The notes beneath the pieces were generated by a model. The model searched no databases and was not told the DNA's origin. It worked only from the letters and a program-made list of their open reading frames with translations. From positions 1-52,530 of the forward strand of contig NZ_JAFUMA010000063.1 in the NCBI RefSeq assembly GCF_017483025.1: DNA of 52,530 nt. The letters are read 5' to 3'. Both the position numbers and the translations under genes were made by a program. Origin of the DNA: Anaerotignum sp. (lineage in GTDB: Bacteria > Bacillota > Clostridia > Lachnospirales > Anaerotignaceae). Below are positions 24,838 through 32,894 of the stretch, piece by piece. The number at the start of each line of letters is the position of its first letter. Position 1 is the first letter of the stretch.

Positions 24838-25308
24838 TCAATTTTCCTGCATCTGAATACCGATACCATTCTTTTTAAAAAATTTCAGCACATATTCTTC
24901 CCAGAGCTTTTCGGCACTTTTGTCCAGAGAAAAAGTTTCCTGGGAAATAGCTGTGGTACAGAGGATAGTATTCTCTTTGAAGAGGATATTCAGAAAGGCG
25001 GCTTTCGTATTAGGCAGGTTGGTGGTCTTCTCTTCGGAAAGGGAAAAGACTAGCTTAATGTGTTTTGGCAGTTTGCTGCCCTTGATAGCTTGGAAAACAA
25101 AGGGGCGCATCTCTTCCCAGCGGACATAGCGGGAAAGACCCTGTTCCACCTCTTCGGCGGTATAAAAATCCATATTGCGCTTGCCTTCGATGACAAAAGA
25201 GGCAAAAGTGGTCAATTCCCCCTGGCGAAAAAGGAAGGGATCGAAGGTATCGCCCTTCAAAAGAAGATTCATAAAAGATTTTGTGTCATTGACGGTGAAA
25301 GCAAGCAT
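24838..25308 (-). CDS. DUF5721 family protein
   Basis: This 156-residue protein of unknown function matches my recollection of DUF5721, a small family common in Lachnospiraceae (start MLAFTVNDTKSFMNLLL, then TTFASFVIEGKRN). It has no cysteine cluster or membrane segment. It ends its operon. It lies downstream of the FtsW-like gene, but a strong hairpin that includes its ribosome site separates the two. Confidence 0.7.
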   Translation of the reverse strand: MLAFTVNDTKSFMNLLLKGDTFDPFLFRQGELTTFASFVIEGKRNMDFYTAEEVEQGLSRYVRWEEMRPFVFQAIKGSKLPKHIKLVFSLSEEKTTNLPNTKAAFLNILFKENTILCTTAISQETFSLDKSAEKLWEEYVLKFFKKNGIGIQMQEN

Positions 25309-25313
25309 AAAAG

Positions 25314-25363
25314 AAATCCTCCTAAGATTGATAAAATTATTTTACAATCTTTCGGAGGATTTT
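25314..25363 (-). other. Hairpin covering the ribosome site of the DUF5721 gene
   Basis: On the minus strand AAATCCTCCGAAAGATTG can pair with CAATCTTAGGAGGATTT across a 14-base loop. The right arm contains the AGGAGG ribosome site of the next gene, and a T-rich stretch (TTTCTTTT) follows up to its ATG. It can therefore act as the terminator of the FtsW-like gene, as an occluder of translation, or as both. Confidence 0.65.
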
Positions 25364-25376
25364 TCAATTACTTCAT

Positions 25377-26777
25377 TTATTTAAAGGAAATGATGAGCTT
25401 GCCGTCATCCCATTGGATGAATTTGGATTCATTCAAAACAGGCTTTGCGCTGTCCTGATAGACTTCCCCTGTGCGGAAGGTAGAAAGCAGGATGCCTGCC
25501 AGAGCCATATGAATGACCAGAGCCGTGCCGCCGTAGGAAAGGAAGGGTAGGGCAATGGGGGCGATCAGAGGATAGCCCAGATTTGCTGCGATATAAAGCA
25601 AAATTTCTGCTGCGAAAGTGCAGAGAATAGAAAGAGAAACCATCTGACCCAAAACACTTTTCTGTTTCAGGCATTTACGGAATCCGACCCCTAAAAATAC
25701 TGCCAGCAATGCCACTAAAAAGATAGAAATAGCCCAGCCGTATGTATAGGTCAGATATGTCAGCAGAGAATCTGTGCGGAATCCGAAGTGGTCTAAATAT
25801 TTTGTTATATCTCCGTCTAAAAAAGTATTTCCGTGTCCGAAAAATACAGAGTTTTCCAGCATACCGCGAAGGATAGATGGCTGATATCCAGAGCCTGCAG
25901 GGTCTGTTTCTGGATGCAGGATACCTCCAAGATGTGACAGGCGATAGCGGAATGGAATGGTAGTCAGCAAAATAGCGATACAAAGAATAGCTGCCAGAAT
26001 AAAGAAAAGCAGAACAGGCTTTGTTTTTTCGCCAAACCAATTTTTCCATGCAGCAACTACCATCAAAATACCAGCGGCGCAGACGAAAACAACAAGACCA
26101 CCTGCGCTATGGCAGGTCAGCAGCAGGCAGCAAAAAAGGGCTGCGATGACACCGCTGCGGAAGTATCCATTTTTCCCCTTTTCACGTAAACGATAGAACA
26201 TCCCACAGAAAGCGAGGGGAAACAACAGAGATAGGGAGGCGGAGCTGACGCTGAATGGCCCAAGGATGAACCATCTTTGCCCATACACGCTTGTGCCGAA
26301 AATCTGCGTCCAAAAGTCCATGCCCAGAAGTAACACAAAAAGTAGATAAGGATGTTTTCTGATAAGGGAAAAGTCCAGAAAATAAGCCCCGATAAAAACC
26401 AGCAAGGCAACGCCAAACATGGCAAATTGATAGGGGATAGAGCCGCTTTTTACTTCCAGAACGGTGTTCACAGTAGTCAGTTTATATTGAATGACGAAAC
26501 CAAGGAAAAACAGTATCATCAGCAGAAGGAGCATCCCTTTCTGTGGTGCGGGCTTATGGGTGTTATCCAGCGCTGCCCCTACAGCCACAGGGTCGCCCAT
26601 CTGCAGAAGAGCCTTTTCTTCTGCTATACTTTCGCTGTCGCCCATATCCATATAGGCGGCTTTCTGGTCGATCAGGTGGTTTTCAATTTCCTTAGCCACC
26701 ATGCCGTGGGCCTTTTTCCAGCGGATCTGTTCGCATACTTTTTCTGTATAATATTTGAATTGTTCAGAAGAGTTCAC
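25377..26777 (-). CDS. FtsW/RodA/SpoVE-like membrane protein with an N-terminal permease-prefix domain
   Basis: Residues 1-75 form a soluble helical domain (EQIRWKKAHGMVAKEIENHL, then AEEKALLQMGDPVAVGAAL) like the prefix found on PadR-linked permeases. About ten membrane segments follow, with SEDS-family features: GQRWFILGPFSVSSASL, HSAGGLVVF, FFGHGNTF and the closing FLSYGGTALVIHMALAGILLS. SEDS proteins polymerise peptidoglycan glycan strands. This one is not next to division or rod-shape genes. Instead it overlaps the padR gene by 14 bases, so it is probably an inducible SEDS protein under that repressor. Catalytic competence is not established. Confidence 0.82.
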   Translation of the reverse strand: MNSSEQFKYYTEKVCEQIRWKKAHGMVAKEIENHLIDQKAAYMDMGDSESIAEEKALLQMGDPVAVGAALDNTHKPAPQKGMLLLLMILFFLGFVIQYKLTTVNTVLEVKSGSIPYQFAMFGVALLVFIGAYFLDFSLIRKHPYLLFVLLLGMDFWTQIFGTSVYGQRWFILGPFSVSSASLSLLFPLAFCGMFYRLREKGKNGYFRSGVIAALFCCLLLTCHSAGGLVVFVCAAGILMVVAAWKNWFGEKTKPVLLFFILAAILCIAILLTTIPFRYRLSHLGGILHPETDPAGSGYQPSILRGMLENSVFFGHGNTFLDGDITKYLDHFGFRTDSLLTYLTYTYGWAISIFLVALLAVFLGVGFRKCLKQKSVLGQMVSLSILCTFAAEILLYIAANLGYPLIAPIALPFLSYGGTALVIHMALAGILLSTFRTGEVYQDSAKPVLNESKFIQWDDGKLIISFK

Positions 26778-27111
26778 AGGCGAGCCTCCCTTCCAGAACT
26801 TTAGAAACGGCGGAGGAATATTCCTTCCATTCGTCAGTCTTTTCTTTCAGATGTTTTTTACCTTTATTTGTCAGGCGGTAATATTTGCGGATGCGGGCAG
26901 AGTCGGCATTTTCTTCGTAGGATTCCAGCAGACCCTTTTTCTCCAGACCATGCAGGAGAGGGTAGAGGGTACCTGCCTTTAATTGGAAGGTATTGTCGGA
27001 ACGGCGTGCCAATTCTTCAATGATCTGATAACCGTACATGTCTTGTCCGTCCAGTAATTTCAGAATAAGTGTTGCGGTGCTTCCCGCCAGTAATGTCTTA
27101 TCAATTGTCAT
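26764..27111 (-). CDS. PadR-family transcriptional regulator
   Basis: This 115-residue winged-helix repressor has the family blocks LILKLLDGQDMYGYQI, LKAGTLYPLLHGLEKKGLL and RKYYRLTNKGKKHL. The C-terminal dimerisation helix is short, as in subfamily-2 PadR. Its stop lies inside the start of the FtsW-like gene, so the two are translationally coupled. Two AT-rich palindromes in the 70 bases upstream are its likely operators. PadR proteins usually repress their own operon until a ligand binds. Confidence 0.93.
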   Translation of the reverse strand: MTIDKTLLAGSTATLILKLLDGQDMYGYQIIEELARRSDNTFQLKAGTLYPLLHGLEKKGLLESYEENADSARIRKYYRLTNKGKKHLKEKTDEWKEYSSAVSKVLEGRLACELF

Positions 27112-27125
27112 GGTATCACCTCTTA

Positions 27126-27179
27126 TATATAGATGTTCGATCTATTTATAGTTTGATTATATATAGAATATCTATATAT
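27126..27179. promoter_or_regulatory. Two palindromic operators upstream of padR
   Basis: A perfect 21-base palindrome (ATATATAGA ATA TCTATATAT, 27159-27179) and a second, imperfect one (TATATAGAT, five bases, ATCTATTTA, 27126-27148) share the ATATAGAT half-site. They lie 15-70 bases ahead of the padR start, as expected for autoregulation. Confidence 0.65.
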
Positions 27180-27345
27180 GTCCAATTAGAAATTTTTATC
27201 ATAAAGCATATATCGATAATCTATATATTTGCGATGAAAAAAAGTTTTACAGTTTCTTGCCATCAATTTCATATTAGGGTATAATTATATATCATTAATT
27301 TTTAGTAAAAAATTTCAAATGAATGAAAATACAGGAGGGCGACCA

Positions 27346-29025
27346 ATGGCTGAAGAAAAAATCATGGAAAACAACAGCGGTCTGGGTGCAACTGGTAACT
27401 TTATCCACAATTACATCCAGGAAGACCTGAAGGGCGAACTGAATAAAATCAACACAAGATTCCCGCCCGAACCCAATGGCTACCTGCACATCGGTCATGC
27501 AAAATCCATCTGCCTGAACTTTGGTCTGGCAAAACTTTATGGCGGTAAATGTAACCTGCGTTTTGACGATACAAACCCCACAAAAGAAGATGTGGAATAT
27601 GTAGAATCCATTCAGGAAGACGTTAAATGGCTGGGCTTCGACTGGGAAGACAGACTGTACTACGCTTCCAGCTATTTTGATAAATACTATGAAGTGGCAG
27701 TCAAACTCATCAAGGAAGGAAAGGCTTTCGTTGATGAACTGACAGCAGAAGAAATGAGAGAATACCGCGGTACTTTGAGCACACCCGGTAAAGAAAGCCC
27801 TTACCGCAACAGAAGCGTGGAAGAAAACCTGGATCTGTTCGAAAGAATGAAAGCAGGCGAATTCCCTGACGGCTCCAAGACACTGCGTGCGAAGATCGAT
27901 ATGGCTTCTCCTAATATCAACATGAGAGACCCCGTTATCTACCGTATCTCCCATTCCACACACCATACAACAGGTGATAAATGGTGTATCTACCCTATGT
28001 ATGACTTTGCACATCCCCTGGAAGATGCCATCGAAGGTATCACACACTCCATTTGTACCATGGAATTCGAAGACCACCGTCCTCTGTATGACTGGGTGGT
28101 TAGAGAGGCTGGCTATACAGTAAATCCTCCCAGACAGATCGAATTTGCACGTCTGGGCATGACAAATACAGTTATGAGTAAGAGAAAACTGCGTGCGCTG
28201 GTAGAAAATGGTCTGGTTGACGGCTGGGATGACCCTCGTATGCCGACCATCAGTGGTCTGCGCCGTCGCGGCTATACACCCGAATCCATTCGTGATTTCT
28301 GCGAAAGAATCGGTGTTTCCAAAGCAAACAGCATGGTTGACAGCGGCCTCTTGGACTATTGCATCCGTGACGACCTGAAGGCGAAAGCAAAAGTCGTTAT
28401 GGCTGTTCTGGATCCTCTGAAAATTGTTATCACAAACTATCCTGAAGGTCAGGCAGAAATGATCGAAGTGGAAAACAACCCTGAAAATCCTGAACTGGGT
28501 ACAAGAGAAATTCCTTTCACAAGAGAAGTGTATATCGAAAGGGAAGACTTCATGGAAGAACCTGTAAAGAAATTCTTCCGTCTAGCTCCCGGCAAGGAAG
28601 TGCGTCTGAAAGGTGCTTACTTCGTAACATGCACAGACTTCGTGAAAGATGAAAACGGCGTTGTGACAGAGGTTCACTGCACATACGATCCCGAAACAAG
28701 AGGCGGCAACGCTCCTGACGGCAGAAAAGTAAAAGGTACTCTGCACTGGGTAAGCGTAAAAGAAAATGTACAGGCAACAGCAAGACTGTATGATTACATG
28801 ATGCTGGACAACCCTGAAGATCCCAATGGCGAAATGCTGATGAACCCCAATTCTCTGGAAGTGAAAGAATGTTTCATCGAACCTTCTATCAAAAATGCAA
28901 AGAAGGGCGACAGATTCCAGTTTATGAGAAACGGCTACTATATCGTAGATACAAAAGACACAACAGACGAACATCTGGTATTCAACCGTATCGTTCCTCT
29001 GAAGAGCTCCTTCAAACTGAAATAA
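27346..29025 (+). CDS. glnS: Glutaminyl-tRNA synthetase
   Basis: This 559-residue class I synthetase charges tRNA-Gln with glutamine. The HIGH motif is in [15 protein letters not shown], the catalytic domain has LRFDDTNP and [17 protein letters not shown], and the KMSKS equivalent is VMSKRKL. Two anticodon-binding beta-barrel domains follow. The start at 27346 fits AGGAGG seven bases upstream; an earlier in-frame ATG lacks a site. Most Firmicutes instead make Gln-tRNA by the GatCAB route, so GlnS marks a lineage that acquired this enzyme. No T-box is visible in the short leader. Confidence 0.97.
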   Translation: MAEEKIMENNSGLGATGNFIHNYIQEDLKGELNKINTRFPPEPNGYLHIGHAKSICLNFGLAKLYGGKCNLRFDDTNPTKEDVEYVESIQEDVKWLGFDWEDRLYYASSYFDKYYEVAVKLIKEGKAFVDELTAEEMREYRGTLSTPGKESPYRNRSVEENLDLFERMKAGEFPDGSKTLRAKIDMASPNINMRDPVIYRISHSTHHTTGDKWCIYPMYDFAHPLEDAIEGITHSICTMEFEDHRPLYDWVVREAGYTVNPPRQIEFARLGMTNTVMSKRKLRALVENGLVDGWDDPRMPTISGLRRRGYTPESIRDFCERIGVSKANSMVDSGLLDYCIRDDLKAKAKVVMAVLDPLKIVITNYPEGQAEMIEVENNPENPELGTREIPFTREVYIEREDFMEEPVKKFFRLAPGKEVRLKGAYFVTCTDFVKDENGVVTEVHCTYDPETRGGNAPDGRKVKGTLHWVSVKENVQATARLYDYMMLDNPEDPNGEMLMNPNSLEVKECFIEPSIKNAKKGDRFQFMRNGYYIVDTKDTTDEHLVFNRIVPLKSSFKLK

Positions 29026-29037
29026 GAATCACAAAAG

Positions 29038-29063
29038 GGCGAACCGAAAGGTTCGCCTTTTTT
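29038..29063 (+). terminator. Terminator of glnS
   Basis: GGCGAACC, GAAA tetraloop, GGTTCGCC, then six T residues, starting 12 bases after the glnS stop. Confidence 0.93.
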
Positions 29064-29099
29064 AATTTTGTTGACAAATACAAACATGCACAAGATTCG

Positions 29100-29129
29100 T
29101 TGACAGAAAGCATGTGCTTTTAGTATAAT
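29100..29129 (+). promoter_or_regulatory. Promoter of the flavin oxidoreductase gene
   Basis: TTGACA (29100-29105) and TATAAT (29124-29129) are 18 bases apart. The spacer contains an inverted repeat, AAAGCA TG TGCTTT, which could be an operator. Confidence 0.8.
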
Positions 29130-29202
29130 TTTCTAAGTGGTTTTGGAAACTATATAAAATGGTAAAAGTTGCCGTTGGTTTGACATGCAGGAGGTTTTTG
29201 GA

Positions 29203-30255
29203 ATGAAATTAGAAGCACTTTCTTTTGGTGGTATGACAGCAAGACGCCCCATTGTGCAGGGCGGTATGGGCGTTGGCGTTTCCCTTTCTTCTCTGGCAGG
29301 GAATGTGGCAAAGCATGGTGGTGTTGGTACTATCTCCGGTGTACATCCCGGCTACAGAGAACCTGATTTCAAGGAAAACCCCTTCAAAGCAAACATGAGA
29401 GCCATTGGCAAGGAACTGGAAAAGGCAAAGGAAATTGCCCCTGATGGTATCATTGGCTTCAACTATATGACGGTCATCAATCATTACGAAGAATATGTAA
29501 AAGAAGCTATGGCGGCTGGTGCGGATTTCATCGTTTCCGGTGCAGGTCTGCCTGTGAATCTGGCGAAATATGCGGCTGGCACAAAATCTGCCATCCTGCC
29601 CATCGTTTCTTCCGCAAGGGCGCTGAAACTCATCGTGAAAAACTGGCAGCGCGTGGACAGACTGCCTGATGCGGTGGTAGTGGAAGGTCCTCTGGCGGGC
29701 GGCCATCTGGGTTTTAAATATAGCGATATGGTGGGCGGTACCTTCGACTCTCTGGAAGATTGCCTGACAGACGTATTGGGGTATGTGAGAGAGCTGGAAG
29801 AAGCCAATGGCGTGAAAATTCCTGTTATTGCCGGCGGCGGCGTGCGTACCCATGCAGATGTGGAAAGACTGGTGAAACTGGGTGCAGCCGGTGTGCAGGT
29901 AGGCACAAAATTTGTTGCTACAGAGGAATGTGATGCGGCTCTGCCCTTCAAACAGGCGTATCTGAACAGCACCCCTCAGGAGGTCAGACTCATTGAAAGC
30001 CCCGTTGGTCTGGCGGCTCGCGCCATCGATAATCCTTTCCTGCAGAGGGTAGATGAAATGGGTCGTATTCCTGTGCAGAAATGCTATCAGTGTATGAATC
30101 ATTGTAAGCCTGCGGAAACAAAATACTGCATTTCTCAGGCGCTGATCGATTCTGTGCAGGGGAAGGAAGGTCTGGTGTTCTGCGGTGCAAATGCCCATGA
30201 ACTGAAGGAACTTTCCACTGTAGAAAAAGTGATGAAAGAGCTTTGCGGCGAATAA
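29203..30255 (+). CDS. NAD(P)H-dependent flavin oxidoreductase, nitronate monooxygenase family
   Basis: This 350-residue TIM-barrel flavoprotein resembles nitronate monooxygenase and FabK-type enoyl reductases: RRPIVQGGMGVGVS at the start, SGAGLP, EGPLAGGHLGF with the conserved His, PVIAGGGVRTHADVERL for FMN phosphate binding, and GVQVGTKFVATEEC. A cysteine cluster near the C-terminus (KCYQCMNHCKPAETKYC) is characteristic of a clostridial subgroup and may bind a metal. No fatty-acid genes are adjacent, so a FabK role is not supported. The start at 29203 follows AGGAGG, and a promoter and terminator bracket the gene. Confidence 0.88.
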   Translation: MKLEALSFGGMTARRPIVQGGMGVGVSLSSLAGNVAKHGGVGTISGVHPGYREPDFKENPFKANMRAIGKELEKAKEIAPDGIIGFNYMTVINHYEEYVKEAMAAGADFIVSGAGLPVNLAKYAAGTKSAILPIVSSARALKLIVKNWQRVDRLPDAVVVEGPLAGGHLGFKYSDMVGGTFDSLEDCLTDVLGYVRELEEANGVKIPVIAGGGVRTHADVERLVKLGAAGVQVGTKFVATEECDAALPFKQAYLNSTPQEVRLIESPVGLAARAIDNPFLQRVDEMGRIPVQKCYQCMNHCKPAETKYCISQALIDSVQGKEGLVFCGANAHELKELSTVEKVMKELCGE

Positions 30256-30263
30256 AAAATAAA

Positions 30264-30300
30264 AAAGAACGTTATTCTGAAAAGGAATGACGTTCTTTTT
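30264..30300 (+). terminator. Terminator of the flavin oxidoreductase gene
   Basis: AAAGAACGTTATTC pairs with GAATGACGTTCTTT (one G-T pair) around a seven-base loop, followed by T residues. Confidence 0.88.
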
Positions 30301-30410
30301 GTTTGGGAATTCTTTTAATATTCTTAATGTAAAATTCCTTTTTCATAGAAGAAAAATGGTGTATACTATAAAATGAGGAGAAATTTACAAAAGAAACGGA
30401 GCTGAAACTT

Positions 30411-31196
30411 GTGAGAGAAGAGTTGAAAGACTGTAAAAGAATCGTAGTAAAGGTAGGCACATCTACCATTACATATCCCAATGGCAGACTGAACCTGAAG
30501 CGTATCGAGGAACTGGCATGGGTGTTGACAGACCTCAGAAACCGCGGCAAGGAAGTCGTTCTGGTCACCAGTGGTGCCATCGGCGTTGGGGCGGTGCGTA
30601 TGAATATGAAGGAACGCCCTACCATTACCAAGGAAAAACAGGCGGCCGCAGCCGTTGGACAGGCGATGCTGATGCAGATCTACCATAACTTTTTTGACAG
30701 ATATAATCAGACCGTTGCCCAGATCCTGCTGACAAAGGAAGAACTGAGCAGCGACAGCAGATATGAAAATACAAAGAACACTTTGGAAACACTATTGGAA
30801 ATGGGCATGCTGCCTATTGTCAATGCTAACGATACGATTTCCACATATGAAATCGAAATTTCTGATAATGACCGCCTTTCTGCCATGGTAGCAGAAATTA
30901 TCAAGGCAGATCTTCTGATCTTGCTGACAGATATCGATGCTCTCTATGATAAAGATCCTCGTCATAATGACGATGCGAAGCGAGTATCCCACGTGGCAGT
31001 CGTAACAGATGAAGTGAAGGCCATGGCGGGAGAAAAGAAAGGCTCAGAATTCAGTGTTGGCGGCATGAAGACGAAGCTGCAGGCAGCAGAAATTTGTTTG
31101 AATGCCGGTTTGCAGATGGCCATCGCCTTGGGGGAAGACCCGAAGGTGGTTCATCGTATCATTGATGGTGAAGATGTGGGCACCTTGTTTGGGTAA
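30411..31196 (+). CDS. proB: Glutamate 5-kinase
   Basis: This is the first enzyme of proline synthesis; it phosphorylates glutamate for ProA. The 261-residue protein is an amino-acid kinase domain only (VVKVGTSTIT, LVTSGAIGVGAVRM, PIVNANDTIS, NDRLSAMVAEII, GGMKTKLQAA) and lacks the C-terminal PUA domain found in longer ProB proteins. Translation begins at GTG 30411 after ACGGAG. proA follows 1.7 kb downstream in the same direction after three small genes, probably in one transcript. Confidence 0.96.
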   Translation: MREELKDCKRIVVKVGTSTITYPNGRLNLKRIEELAWVLTDLRNRGKEVVLVTSGAIGVGAVRMNMKERPTITKEKQAAAAVGQAMLMQIYHNFFDRYNQTVAQILLTKEELSSDSRYENTKNTLETLLEMGMLPIVNANDTISTYEIEISDNDRLSAMVAEIIKADLLILLTDIDALYDKDPRHNDDAKRVSHVAVVTDEVKAMAGEKKGSEFSVGGMKTKLQAAEICLNAGLQMAIALGEDPKVVHRIIDGEDVGTLFG

Positions 31197-31232
31197 GCCT
31201 GTAAATGAAAATAAGATTAGGAGTGAAAAGAA

Positions 31233-31712
31233 ATGAGTTATTGCCCCAATTGCGGCAGACAGATCATGGATGAAAGTCTGGGCTGCCCTGTTTGCAACGT
31301 AAAAAATAATATTGCCCCCGGCGAACCTGTGACCGACGGACAAGCGGAAGAAATCAAGGCGGAAACTGTGGATACATTTACAGTGGAAGATAATGATGGC
31401 AAGACCCATCATTTTGAAAATAACGAAGAAACAGGCGATGCGGAATATAAGAGAAAAGAAAAGGTTTCCGCCGATGCGACCATCCATCCTCTGCTGAAGG
31501 TGCTGGTCATCGTGCTGATCGTGATGGTGGGCGGTTTTGGGGCTATCGCAGGTTGTGTTGCCGGCGTTGCTCTGAGCAAAAGCCCCTCTGAGGATTACCG
31601 CAGATTCGGTAAGCTGATGATGACAGTCAGCATCGTGATGCTGGTGCTGAATTTCCTGTGCTGTGCGGTTGGTACAGGCATGGGTTTGTTCTCTAACCTG
31701 CTGTATTATTGA
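31233..31712 (+). CDS. Zinc-ribbon membrane protein of unknown function
   Basis: This 159-residue protein begins with a four-cysteine zinc ribbon (Cys4, Cys7, Cys18, Cys21 in CPNCG...CPVCN). An acidic linker follows, then two hydrophobic segments near the C-terminus (about 87-115 and 125-150). Such double-span proteins with an N-terminal ribbon are common in Clostridia and have no assigned role. It lies 36 bases after proB and one base before the DUF2085 gene. Confidence 0.75.
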   Translation: MSYCPNCGRQIMDESLGCPVCNVKNNIAPGEPVTDGQAEEIKAETVDTFTVEDNDGKTHHFENNEETGDAEYKRKEKVSADATIHPLLKVLVIVLIVMVGGFGAIAGCVAGVALSKSPSEDYRRFGKLMMTVSIVMLVLNFLCCAVGTGMGLFSNLLYY

Positions 31713-31713
31713 T

Positions 31714-32325
31714 ATGGATTTTTTGGAAAGAATGGGCTCTGCTGTCTGTCATCAGATGGCGGAGCGCAGTTTTATATGGGGCGCGGGAACGATGCCCCTT
31801 TGCGCCCGCTGCACGGGCATTTATATGGGTGTGTTTTTTGCTCTGTGCTTCTTCCTTTGGAAAAAGCGGTTGGATGGAAATAAACCCTTTACCACAAAGC
31901 AGAGCATGTTGATGCTTTTGTGCATCGTCCCCATGGCGGCGGATGGCTTCTGCAGCTACGCTGGGCTGTGGGAAAGCAATCAGTTTCTGCGTATCCTGAC
32001 GGGCAGCCTCATTGGGGCGGTAGTTCCGGGATTGCTTCTTCTGGCAGGGAATTTCGACCCTGTTGGAGAAAATGAGAAGCCGATTTATGAAAGCACAAAA
32101 GAATCCATTTTCCTGCCTGCTTTCAGCGTAGCCTTTGGGCTGAGTATTTGGGCGGGATTGCCTTTTCAGGCCATCGGTGCAGTGCTTTCCATCGCAGGGG
32201 AAGTCTGCCTTTGGGCTGGCGTGCTTTGGCTAGTTTTGAAAAGTCTTTTTTGGAAAAATTTGCGGATGCTTTCCCTGGTGTTGGCTTTCGGCGTCATTTT
32301 TATTGTAGGAGGGCTGATTTCGTGA
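31714..32325 (+). CDS. DUF2085 family membrane protein
   Basis: This 203-residue protein has the DUF2085 N-terminal signature: a CHQMAERSF block, then PLCARCTGIYMGVFF, whose cysteines and histidine could bind a metal. Five or six membrane spans follow. The function is unknown. The ATG at 31714 starts one base after the stop of the zinc-ribbon gene, and its own stop overlaps the GTG start of the folate enzyme gene, so translation is coupled on both sides. Confidence 0.85.
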   Translation: MDFLERMGSAVCHQMAERSFIWGAGTMPLCARCTGIYMGVFFALCFFLWKKRLDGNKPFTTKQSMLMLLCIVPMAADGFCSYAGLWESNQFLRILTGSLIGAVVPGLLLLAGNFDPVGENEKPIYESTKESIFLPAFSVAFGLSIWAGLPFQAIGAVLSIAGEVCLWAGVLWLVLKSLFWKNLRMLSLVLAFGVIFIVGGLIS

Positions 32326-32894
32326 AAAAAGAATTGAGAAAAGAAGCCCTAGCAAAACGAGATGCCATGTCCTTGGAAGAAAGAGAAGAAAAAAGCAGAC
32401 GAATCACGGCGCACATCCTGCAGAGCGAAGCATATGAAAATGCAAAAAGAGTTTTTACTTTTGTGAGCATGGGTTCTGAAGTGGAAACAAGAGAAATCAT
32501 GGCTCAGGCATGGAAGGATGGAAAAATCGTTGCTGTGCCGAAAACAGAAAAAGGTAGAGAGATGTATTTCCTTTCAATTGAATCTCTGGAAGATTTGAAA
32601 GAAGGGCGCTTCGGCGTGATGGAGCCTTTGGGCGAAAAAGAGGATGCATTGATTCCTGAGAAGGGCGATCTGTTCCTTGTGCCGGGGGCATTGTTTGACA
32701 GAAAGAAAAACCGCATTGGCTATGGCGGCGGTTATTATGATACTTATTTTGAGAAATACAAAGGATACGGGAAAATCGGACTGGCATTTAAAATGCAAAT
32801 GTGCGAAGGATTCCTTCCAATGCAGGGATTCGATATCCCATTGGACGGAATCGTAACGGAAAATGGTTGGATGGGAGGAATGAAAGATGAGTAA
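32322..32894 (+). CDS. fthC: 5-formyltetrahydrofolate cyclo-ligase
   Basis: This 190-residue cytoplasmic enzyme converts 5-formyltetrahydrofolate with ATP to 5,10-methenyltetrahydrofolate. Family motifs are present: the N-terminal [15 protein letters not shown] helix, then [21 protein letters not shown] with the ATP-binding glycine run, and [11 protein letters not shown] near the end. Translation starts at GTG 32322, which overlaps the DUF2085 stop and follows GTAGGAGG. The open frame extends further upstream in another gene's sequence, but that part is not conserved. proA overlaps the 3' end by eight bases. Confidence 0.94.
   Translation: MKKELRKEALAKRDAMSLEEREEKSRRITAHILQSEAYENAKRVFTFVSMGSEVETREIMAQAWKDGKIVAVPKTEKGREMYFLSIESLEDLKEGRFGVMEPLGEKEDALIPEKGDLFLVPGALFDRKKNRIGYGGGYYDTYFEKYKGYGKIGLAFKMQMCEGFLPMQGFDIPLDGIVTENGWMGGMKDE

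Noticed and set aside
27180..27345. A T-box leader for glnS
   Set aside because: The spacer is too short and lacks the T-box sequence and a specifier stem; no terminator precedes the gene.
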